26,995 bases of DNA from Silene noctiflora (Eukaryota > Streptophyta > Magnoliopsida > Caryophyllales > Caryophyllaceae): assembly GCA_009801015.1 (NCBI GenBank), contig VHZZ01016481.1:8844-35838 (forward strand), in the 5' to 3' direction. Of the stretch, positions 1 through 10,000 are shown one piece after another. The notes beneath the pieces are model-generated. The model was not told the origin of the DNA and searched no databases. It saw only the letters and a list, made by a program, of their open reading frames with translations. Every line of letters starts with the position of its first letter. Position 1 is the stretch's first letter. A program made the position numbers and the translations under genes.

Positions 1-395
1 GTGATCACGGGGTGTATTGGAGTTGTGTGATGTGTCGGATGCGGAGGTGCATCAGTTGCATAGTCTCATATTGTATGCATTTATTATTGTTTATGATTGT
101 TTATTTATATCCTACTCAACCTCGTGGTTGACCGTGTATTCGTGAACACCTGTGATGAACCAATTTTGGGGAGCGGATTGATTGACAGGACTTCAGTAGA
201 TTAAGCTGGGAGCTGGATGGCATGAGGCTACGGAAGGACTTAGAAGTCTAGATCACTCTAGTTTAGTGACTCAGTTTTATTTTATTATCCGCTGCGACTA
301 TATTTTAATTATTTAAGTATTTTGGTATTGGTTGTAATAATTGGCCTCAACGCTAAGTTTTAATTTAAAGTACTGTTGTTTCGTTGGGTGTTACA
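1..395 (+). mobile_element. 3' part of an LTR (LTR retrotransposon, truncated by window start)
   Basis: The segment ends in TTGGGTGTTACA, a typical TG..CA LTR 3' terminus, at 395. Its middle (about 95-190: cctactcaacctcg, gtgtattcgtgaacacctgtgatga, ggggagcgg) matches, on the opposite strand, the stretch around 9500-9580 inside the long LTR at 9235-11608. The two are therefore related copies in opposite orientation. No primer-binding site follows within a few bases of 395, so this is the outer end of a 3' LTR or a solo LTR, not a 5' LTR. The Ty3/gypsy assignment is inference from LTR style; no coding domain is visible. Confidence 0.6.
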
Positions 396-413
396 ATTAA
401 ATAAGGTGCCCAA

Positions 414-615
414 TATAACGATCCGACCCGCCACCGTCGTAACACAATCTCAATACGATGGGATGCTCCCTCTAGGCCCATTATTTGTCCTCACTTAAGC
501 CCAAAAGAAGTAGGTCTTGTTACTAAGTGGTGGGTGAAATATATTATAAGTTTCTCAAGATCTCCTTATTCTTTCCATGTGGGACAATTTTCCACACATT
601 TCTTGGGGTTTTAAA
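414..615 (-). repeat. TRIM 3' LTR (202 bases, internally deleted)
   Basis: This copy aligns along its full length with 681-916 except for one 34-base deletion (corresponding to 697-730), which exactly accounts for 202 versus 236 bases. Hand alignment gives about 18 substitutions in 202 positions, roughly 91% identity, so the insertion is not recent. The deletion lies at an ACCC microhomology. Its ends have decayed (TATAAC.. and ..TTTTAAA) from TGTAAC..GTTACA. Confidence 0.85.
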
Positions 616-666
616 ATCTCCGGAGCGTATAACCACTGCCTCCAATCATCGCACGGTCGCAGGGTT

Positions 667-678
667 GCTCTGATACCA
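667..678 (-). other. Primer-binding site of the TRIM (initiator tRNA-Met type)
   Basis: On the minus strand this reads TGGTATCAGAGC, matching the 3' end of plant initiator methionine tRNA, the usual primer of Ty1/copia elements and TRIMs. It sits two bases inside the LTR at 681-916, which fixes the orientation of the element. Confidence 0.85.
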
Positions 679-680
679 CT

Positions 681-916
681 TGTAACACCCCGACCCAAAC
701 CGAGGAGCGGAAATGTTAGCCACGGTACCCGCCACCGTCGTAACATAATCCCAATACGATGGGATGCTCCCTCTAAGCCCATTATTTGTCCTCACTTAAG
801 CCCAAAAGGAGAAGGCCTTGTTACTGAGTGGTGGGTGGAATCTATTATAAGTTTCTTAAGATCTCCTTATTCTTTTCATGTGGGACAATTTTCCACACAT
901 TTCTTAGGGTGTTACA
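681..916 (-). repeat. TRIM 5' LTR (236 bases, intact termini)
   Basis: It begins TGTAACACCC and ends GGGTGTTACA on the + strand, a 10-base terminal inverted repeat within the LTR. It is the better preserved of the two repeats. Short reading frames crossing it (577-972 and 828-1091) are chance ORFs. Confidence 0.85.
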
Positions 917-921
917 CCCAA

Positions 922-1740
922 TCTATTCAAGTGAAGTGTTATTCCATATTGTATTGGAACTTGGAAGAATAACTAAACGACAATGGACAAAAAAGAATAC
1001 TTATCAAAACAAGAGAAGAAAAGTAGTGTCGTGGACTCGTGGTAATGTAGCCACCGACTTAAAAACTATATTGCAACGACCGCGGTGGTAATCATCTCAT
1101 GCCGGTAGTTCCCCAAGGTTAATTAACATTGCAGCTTCTGTACACGATCACTCGAGTAAGAAAACTTTGGAACAAACAGAAACAATACCCCGAAAAATAT
1201 AATAACAAAGAGAGAGAAGAGATATTTAAGAGAGGAGAAGATGTGTTGAGTTGTGTGTATAGAAGTGCTAGATTGATGCTTTATTGATAGCAAATAGGAG
1301 CACTTAAGGGAACTAAGACGTGCTCCTTAAATGCAGCAGTCAAATGGAAATAAGGAAGCAGTTCGGTCTAAATTAAACCCGGAAGGAATTAACTTATATC
1401 CGGTCCTCGATTCTTTTTTTTTTTTTTTTTTTTTGAAGTTTTCGTTTTCGATCCGATGCACATCCGATTTATTTAGATTTCGATTTGAATGACTGAAATG
1501 TCATTTAATTATAATTATCATTACCCTTAACAAAAATATAAGATAGAATACAAAAATGAGACGAGAATCCGTAGTTATAAATGAATATAAAAGATATGGT
1601 GCATTCATGCGTATCACGTCTTTCCTTAAAACTCCGGTTTAACATAAAACGAATTATTTTATGATTGGTACTGATTAGTTAGCTAAAATGAGCTTCAAAT
1701 TAATTTGATTAAGTTGAGTAAGCCGAGCGTAAGCCCCTTT
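922..1740. other. Upstream region of gene 1, mostly unassigned
   Basis: No conserved coding sequence is visible. 922-1330 has A-rich, purine-rich stretches (agagagagaag) resembling decayed retrotransposon sequence, but no terminal repeats could be defined. A poly-T tract lies at about 1412-1433. The part nearest gene 1 (about 1550-1740) is AT-rich and likely carries the promoter. Confidence 0.4.
1586..1593 (+). promoter_or_regulatory. Possible TATA box of gene 1
   Basis: TATAAAAG lies about 240 bases before the start codon, and a pyrimidine patch (cccctttctctctt, about 1734-1747) follows near the likely transcript start, an arrangement common in plant promoters. No transcript evidence is available, so this is only a candidate. 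Confidence 0.25.
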
Positions 1741-1830
1741 CTCTCTTACGAATTGTCCATAGATCTCACACTTCATCACAATCATCTGCAATTTCCCCTC
1801 ATTTTTGCGCATTTTTGATTTCCCGCAACT

Positions 1831-3991
1831 ATGATTTCTTCCAGCAAGCTCAAATCCGTTGATTTCTATCGGTTAGATCCTTCCTTCCTCTCTTCTCTTT
1901 TCAATTCCATCAATTTATTCGCAGATTTCAGTTTGTTTTGAATGATTGTGTTTATCGACGGTAAATCATTGTTTCGGAATAAGTAATTACTGTAACTAGA
2001 TTGCCGCATGTTCATGGTTGTTAATTTATGTGCGTTTTATGATTTCGGATGAGAATTGTTATAATGTGAGTGCTTGATCGATGTTAAAGTTTGATTTTTT
2101 GCTTGAGGTTGACATACTTGAGTTTACGCCGAAGAAATGATGAAAAATCCTTGAGATTTGCTGAAGGTTGATCGAATTGAAGTTCTTTGTTTGGTTGGCT
2201 GTTGTCGTCAACGTAGGATGTACACTGATTGTATAAGAATTTGTTGATCAGTAATATGCAGTGTATGAGTGTATCTGTATGTGTATTCATTTAATCTACC
2301 TTGTTCTGTAGCCCGTGTTTTGATTAATATAGTGATTATGTTGGCTCTTTGGTGAATGTCGGCATTTGTAGTGAGAGTGGAGGCTGAAGCCTGGCATTTT
2401 TTTTCTAGATTAAGGAGCTGTCTATTGCAGTTTGGAATATTATTCTAGGCATAGTAGTTTCGAGTAAATATAGTGCTATCAAAACGGTGTTTTAACCTTT
2501 ATGCACTCGATATTCGATATACATTGTTGATGTTTCTTGTAAGGAGATTTGCTAGTCAAAGAATTAGAAGGGATGTATAGTTTGTAATTACCAGGATAGA
2601 TAAAGTCGAATTAAGCTCCATTGCAATTGGGATAACTACAGGTCTTTTGGGAGTTGATTGTTCAAGTGTGTGATTCCGAAATTTTTGGTTGCTGAGTAAT
2701 AAAGCAAAAGGGTCTGGAAGATTTCATATTAGCAGAAAGTTTGTCCTAACTAACTGCGATCCCCTCGTTATCTTAGTGAAATGTCTATATTTTGCTTCAG
2801 GATTTCAGTAGTTTGCTATTTGGACAAGTTTAATCCCTGACCCTCTGCATGCCTGTTTTTCAATTTTGGAATATGAATCTGATGTTAATGTCTATGGACT
2901 AGAAATTCTACTCCTGTGCCAAATGAAATCTTGTTAGAAAAAAATGTCATCTGAGAAATAGAGTCTGTGATTGGTTGCGTTTTAGTAGTTTACTAGCTTG
3001 CCATACTCTTATAGAATGAAGCACTTATAGATTACAGTACATCAAGTTTGTGAAAGATTCAATATGTCAATTCTAGACATAAATAAAGAAAATTTAAAAC
3101 TTTGCTTAACAGCTGTTATACAATCTGTTTATGGGTTTGATTCGAATGGTTTACCACAACAACAACAAAAGCAATAACAGTCAAATTGTAATCCCGAAGT
3201 AATGTGGGGTTGTCTGGCATGAATCGCCATAAGGAGTTATAGTAACATAATTCGTTATCTAATTGATCTTCTCCCTATCTGCATGCAGTAAAATTCCCAG
3301 AGATTTAACAGAAGCATCATTATCAGGTGCAGGCTTGTCCATTGTAGCGGCATTGGCCATGGTCTTTTTATTTGGAATGGTAGGTAGCTCTGCGTAATTT
3401 TTAGGTTTTCAACTATTTATTCAATATGAACCTAATTTGCTCATCCCCCTTACTACTAAGAGAATAAAAATTCTCAAAAAATTTCCCTCCAAACTCATCT
3501 ACTTATTTATGGAAAGAAATGAGATTTTTCCATTAAACTATTTTTTGTTTAAAGCATGATTTTTTCATTAAATTCTAAATTATAATTATAATGTTTTAAT
3601 CAAATTAAAATAAAAGGATACAAATTATAAAATACAAAATTGCTATTTTTTCTTAAAAAAATGACTTAATTCATACTTACATGGAATAAAACAATAAAAT
3701 AAACTAAAATTATTAGGTTCGTGAAAAAAATTCATTAAGATAACTTAAGAAAAGTTATAAAATGAAATCATTAACTTTGTCATAAAAAAGAATCATGACA
3801 TATACTCAAATTTTTTATTAGTTGTGCAGTTTAATTGTTTCTCATATGAAAATATAATGAGCTGAAATATGAAAATATTAAAGTATAAATTTGGAATGAA
3901 TGAATAAGTAATAAATTAAAAAGTAAAAATATTTAAATACCGCGCATTTATCGTGGGATCTATACTAGTTATCAGTAATCAGAAAGAATAT

Positions 3992-4029
<38 letters not shown>

Positions 4030-7000
4030 ATGGGGGTGTGGTGTGGGAGAGTTTGACATTAGCTGGGAACTGACTGGTTGTTTAGCGCGTTTTGGTTCTT
4101 TTTTCTAATGTGATAATTAATGTCAATTGGGAAACTAAAGGCTGATAATTGAATGATAACACGACTTTTAAGATTAGTTCATTGAACCCTCTTGCTTGAC
4201 TTAGTTACTCTCGTTGAAAGATAGAATAGAATCATGGTATTTAGTCTTGAATTAAGACATTATCGCAGAGTCGGTTGACAGGGCCTAATCTCGGACTTTG
4301 CGTCATAAATGCAGCTGATACCACCTCAAAATGCTTTTGCATACCTTCAAACCTCTATAATTCGGTCACGAAGCACAGTCACAACCTAAATTTAACGCCC
4401 TATTGATTATCTGTTGACTGCTAAGATTCAAATGTATGTACCTGGTGATTGTGGTTGAATACTTGTGTCAATTACTTAGTTATCAAACACTGCTATCAAT
4501 CAAATAGTCGGGCATCAGAGCTGTCATTAATTCATTTTTGGTGTAAATGCAAGTTGTATATCAATAATAGAGTCAATTACATGCATCACTACAACGGCAT
4601 CCCTATTACATAGGTTAGCCTATTGAAACCGCTACACTCAAACCAGATCAAGCCAAAACTTGATCAAAAATATAAAACCAACTGTATAAACCATCCATCA
4701 GCCAAGGTCTTCTGCACCTGCATCAACATATTACCAATGGGAGATTTAACGTTATCTTGTACCATCTTGATAATTTGCATAGGAGCTAACACCATGTCTC
4801 CAACCTTCATTTATTTCTAGTGCACTGTGCACCATATATGATAAATTAAAGCCACGACACAAGCACAAATGATCTTTCTCCTCAACAAAAAGTGCCTCCT
4901 GCTTCGAATAATTTAATAGATAACATCAGTGGTAGGGAATTGGACATCCAGCCACACAACTAACTGCTCGAGGCACTATGTACTGAAGAGATGGGCACAA
5001 TCACATAATAGGCAAACACTATCAGAGCATATACCCATGATTTTCAGTGTATCCCTAATTTGAAGAACGTTAAATCCGTTCCATGTAAAAAATCTCCAAG
5101 GAACCTTGACTCCATGAATATAAACCTTCTTTGGCTCAAGATCCTCAAGTTAAAGCAAAGTTCCATTGTCCTGAAACTCATATCGAAGGTGAAGAAGCCT
5201 GTGTAAAGTATTCTTTCATGGTGGACTGTAACTGCAGTTATTCTGTGAAAAACTACAACGATGTAATTTTATAGACATTATGAAAATTCGGTTATGTTGT
5301 CCATTTGTCGAATTTATTTTCCCAGCCATCAAAGGTTTTTAGAATTGTGGTTGTGGCTACAGGCGTGGACTGACTGATTTTAATTGCTCTCTTTGTAGGA
5401 GCTAAGTAGTTACTTATCGTTGACCACCTCTACGTCTGTAATAGTTGATAAGAGCCCTGATGGAGAGTTCTTACGTATTGATTTCAATATGAGGTATTGA
5501 AATACTTAACACTAATTTTCTCAACATGTTTATTCTACTTTTGTGTTGTGCCTGTCTCTTCACCCTTGTATTATAGTTGCATTTATTTATTTATATCCCA
5601 TCTTCTGTTTTTATCTTCTACTGCTACTGTTGAGGTCCTTCTTTGTACATTGACTTTGAAACGTGGCACGTAATACATATTAGGGTACCCTAAATATTAC
5701 CCAAAAATGACAGGCAAGAAATTTTGTAATCTTATTATTGGTTTATGAAATTTCCTCTTTACCACCTACTTACTAAATGCTTGTTTGATTAACTATGGGC
5801 ACTCAAAATTCCCATGAAGGTTTAATTCATTTGGTTTAGATATTTATGTGATTTGCTTAAAGTGTTTGGTTGATGAAGGAAGTTGAAATCCCCATGGGAA
5901 TTCCACTCACACAGGGGGGGGTTGAGGATTTTCTACATCATAGAGGAATATTATAAATCCACAGGAAGTTTGACTTCCCATCCTCTTGACAACCAACAAA
6001 TTTTGCCATATTTTGCGAGGTGGAGAGACAGAGAGAGTGTAGAGGGAGATGACCTGCTACATATTTTGCCATTCTTAGCCAATCTACTGATTATGAAGAC
6101 ACTTTTTAGTAATCTCGTAAATGGTCATCTTATATATAGAAACATTGTGGATACGCCACGTGACGTATTCAGCCTTAATTATGGTCATTAATTACATCTA
6201 TTCATTAAATATGAACATAATAAATATTGCATAAATCTCAGCAAAGTATTATTTATAGATTAAACGTTACGGTATTTATTAAATTACATTAAATAAGTAC
6301 GGTTGTTTGATTCTAAATTTATTAAAAAAAATATTTCCGTAAAAAATCTAAAAATTAAATCTTTACGTTTATTGCAAAAATTGCTTTCAATTGAGTATAA
6401 TTTACATTATATATAGGTGATTTAGGTGAGTGTCTCAAAATGTCGTTCAAGTAAGAATTTAATTTGAGAAATACCGTAAAACATAGACCATATATTAGAT
6501 TCATCAATCAAAATTTATTCGTAAGAGTTATTGTATTTATTAAAAAAAAATTTAAAAATATATAACTACCAAGAGATAATTTTTTATAATGTGCGAGTGG
6601 ACAAATTATATTGCGATAAATTAAATACATACAAGATTTTAGGAGGGTTTAATGACATGTGTTTTTAACAATAACAAATTATGTGACAAAAGTTTATGTA
6701 CATACTAAATCGAAGTAACTATGAGTTTAAGTAGGTATAGACATTATAGTAACGAGAATGTGCACTATAGTAACGAGAATGTGCACTGTGGCATGACATT
6801 CGTATGAATATTCACCACAAAAATAATTATATTAGACATAATACAATACATGAGAAAAAAAAATAATTTTTTTTTTTTTTAAATTATTATTCTCAAATAA
6901 TTTTTGTATACTTATTTATAAAACATTGATCATGCAATTATATTATCTTTCTTCAATTATAATAATCGAATATTCAAACAGGTCGCGCGAAGCGCGGAAT

Positions 7001-10000
7001 ACTACCTAGTATATATAAATTTGGGATACTACCTAGTATATATATAAATCTGGGTTGAAACGTTGTGGATGCGCCACATGGCGTTTCAACCTTAATTACA
7101 GTCATTTATTTCAACTAATCATTAAGTATGAATATAATAAATACTGCATAAATGCCAGCAAAGTATTAATTATAGTTTAATAAATGTTACGATATTTATT
7201 AATTACATTAAATAAGTACGGTTATTTGATTCTAAATTTATTAAAAAAATATTTTAATAAAAATATATTGCGAAAATTGCTTCAACTGAGTATAGTTTCT
7301 TTATATTAATTGAAATATTTTAATATGTGTTTGTGCTTCAAGTGAGTATCTCACAATGTTTTACGTTCAAGTAAAAAAGAATATTTTGACAAAATTATAA
7401 AACTTAGACCATAGATCCATCGAGCATACAAGCAGAATATATTCGTAAGAGTTGTTTTTATAAAAGAAATTAAAGATAACTAATAAGCGACAATTTTTTA
7501 TAATGTGTGAATGAGAAAATTATATAGTGACGAATTAAATGTATATAAGATATATGAGGATTTGAAAAGTGTGATAACGAGTATGTATGTACATAGTGAT
7601 AGCGGGTGCATTTTAATTAAATATTTTATATGTTGTATTTTAAAAACTTTGATGTTAAATCTGAAAAAAGTATATTTGAGAGAGTTCAATCTATTTTATT
7701 TGTAAGTAAAATCTTAAACGTCATTATATATAGTTGTGTCAAAAAAATAAAACTTGCAAATTACTTATAAATATGTTTGATATAGCACATGTAACTATGT
7801 AAGACACAACTAAAATATTCGAATAAGTTGACTCTGGACCCTATATATTTCATACATAAGCATCATATGTTCTATATACAAAAATGAAAAAAATGCGTAG
7901 AATTATATTCACATCCTTTTGAACAATAATTAATTGATTTGGAAAATAACGTATCGTGAAATGATATAATTTAAGAACTTATGTTGCAATGTTGCATTGT
8001 TCGAATAAATTTTATTTTGATCAATATGATATTAAATACTCCGTATTACTTAAATCTATACCATGTATATGGCAAAGAGTGTAAGAAGCTCGACATAGCG
8101 AAACATTGAAAAAAAATTTTGTGACATGTATGTTTTTAAAACAAATTTTGTCACAAAAGTTTATGTACATACTAAATCGAAATACATATCACGGGTTCTA
8201 GTGGATATAGCCAATATAGTAACAAGAATGTATGTGCCATGTAATATGACATCCATATGAATAATCACTAGAAAAATATTGATAGACGTTTGCGTGATAA
8301 TATACATTAGAAATGGAGAAAAGATGTTTTTTTATTTTAATATTATAATGCTCAAATAGTTATTGTATACTTATTTATAAAATATTAATCATGCATAACT
8401 AACTATGACCTATTACTTATAATTAAAATTGTATATATTTTATTTGAAACTTTAAAGTTAGACCCAAGAAATTAATATTTGAAAAAGATTAATCTATTTC
8501 TATTTATAAGTAAAAAAAATTAAAATTTCATATATCCATTATAATATTTTTCTTTTCAATTATAATAATAAAATATTCAAACAGACCACGCGAAGCGCGG
8601 GATACTACCTAGTACTATATATTTCTGCATTAATGCTCAGAGCTACTGGTTACTGTTTAGCGGGTTTTCATATCTGATAGGTTTATCAAATTTGACTTCT
8701 ATTGCAACTCATCGTCTTGGTCCCATATTAGCATTTTGAATCTTTTTTTCTCTTAACATGTTTACCTGTTAACATTTCTGCTAATTATTTATGTAGCTTT
8801 CCAGCCCTTTCTTGTGAATTTGCTTCTGTGGATGTGAGCGATGCCTTGGGAACGGTAATTACTATCTTCCTATTGTTCAGTACTTCCATGTTTTTTTTTC
8901 CTATGCAGTTTTATGAGTATACCAAGGACTTTTTTCCCCATTTCATTTTAAAAGTATTCTGTCGTGACTTTCTGTTTTCTCTTTTTATGACCTTTGTTAA
9001 TTGTCCAGTTGTTAGAGATAGATCACAATCTAAATCTGTTTCTGTTTGTAAATTGGACATAAGATATCCAGTCTAAGTGATCAATGTGCCATGTATTCAG
9101 CCGTAAAGTGAATCAGATTTCCTTTAAATTCGTTTCTTTTGTTTCAACTTAACATGAGTTGAGTGTCTCTATCATTGACTTGCAAAAGAGTGATATTTTG
9201 TTAATTCTCCAAGGCTATGCTCAGTTTGCTAGGTTCTAACACCCCCATTTATCAAAGAATCTGTACTAGGACTTCTCCGATAAATAAGCGTGTTACCATC
9301 TCGGATTAACCGAGGTAGCAGATAATCAAAGGGAATGAAACATACTGTATAATTAGATTTAAATAAGTTTTTACAAAGAAAACTCAATACATGTATGCTT
9401 AAAGAAAATTACAATGGATATTTCTAATATGTGATCTAATCTAGGTCGGTCCATCCATGTCCTGACGCCATTCCGATCTCCCACCTAATTTCAGTTACCT
9501 GTCAAATCTGCTCCCCATTACGGATCATCACAGGTGTCAATGAATACACGCTCAACCTCGGTTGAGTAGGATAAATAATCAATAGTAAATAAATATGCAA
9601 ATGAATGAATCATGCAGTTGCATTGCCTTCTACTGCCTTCTATTGAGCTCCCGAAACTCCCACCCGCCAATCCCTGGCCCGGTATATCTCGATCAACATC
9701 GAGAAACCAGCATAAGAGCTGAGGTTATCCGGAGATAGGTCTGCAGAACCAGGCCTTTAAATCACAATTTTAGATAACCTTAGATATCCAACTGATAACT
9801 ACTGATATCCATATAATCATCCTATATGCATATGCCATGAATGCAGTAACATACATAACTCAAAACCACACTCAATTATCAATAAAAGCATAACAATTCT
9901 CAAGAATAAATATCAACATATCAGGCCATGAATCACCCAATCATAGCATTCAAGGGCATAACATATAAATAACCGATTAAATTATCCTACCTCGAGGAGC

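Larger units (their letters stand above)
409..921 (-). mobile_element. Complete TRIM (terminal-repeat retrotransposon in miniature) with CCCAA target duplication
   Basis: Two direct repeats (414-615 and 681-916) flank only 65 bases of internal sequence. The element is bounded by a perfect 5-base target duplication, CCCAA, at 409-413 and 917-921. The internal part holds GCTCTGATACCA at 667-678, the complement of TGGTATCAGAGC, the primer-binding site for initiator methionine tRNA, two bases from the LTR at 681. The element therefore reads on the minus strand, with 681-916 as 5' LTR and 414-615 as 3' LTR. The polypurine tract is weak. There is no coding capacity, so it must have moved with enzymes from an autonomous relative. 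Confidence 0.88.
1831..3379 (+). other. Gene 1 exons 1-2: ERGIC N-terminal segment and first membrane helix
   Basis: Exon 1 (1831-1871) encodes MISSSKLKSVDFYR with the last codon split by a GT donor at 1872. Exon 2 (3289-3379) encodes KIPRDLTEAS followed by a hydrophobic helix ending VFLFGM. The short N-terminal basic and aromatic segment (K.VDFYRKIP.DLTEAS) is the hallmark start of ERGIC/Erv41/Erv46 family proteins, exposed on the cytosolic side. Confidence 0.9.
3380..5398 (+). other. Intron 2 of gene 1
   Basis: GT donor at 3380-3381, ctttgtag acceptor ending at 5398. It contains a Helitron-like element (3444-3968), a T35 tract (3994-4028) and a minus-strand LINE relic (about 4640-5150). 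The plus-strand frame at 4623-4820 is antisense to the LINE relic and not a gene. Confidence 0.85.
5494..8796 (+). other. Intron 3 of gene 1 (3.3 kb, Helitron-filled)
   Basis: GT donor at 5494, acceptor atgtag ending at 8796. More than 70% of the intron is two adjacent Helitron-like elements (6128-7009 and about 7010-8612). A degenerate foldback element may lie at about 5781-6000. The frames at 5883-6191, 7498-7689 and 7511-7705 fall in these AT-rich elements and are chance. Confidence 0.85.

Noticed and set aside
414..916. Cassandra-type TRIM carrying a 5S rRNA promoter
   Set aside because: No 5S-like A box / C box order could be matched in the LTRs on either strand.
577..1091. Frames at 577-972 and 828-1091
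   Set aside because: Inside and across the TRIM LTR, non-coding repeat sequence.
4623..4820. 65-residue plus-strand frame
   Set aside because: Antisense to the minus-strand LINE relic; no independent support.
4060..8680. Similarity between actggttgtttagcgcg (about 4071-4088) and actggttactgtttagcggg (about 8644-8663)
   Set aside because: Too short and gapped to call a duplication; both lie after Helitron-like ends, but chance is not excluded.
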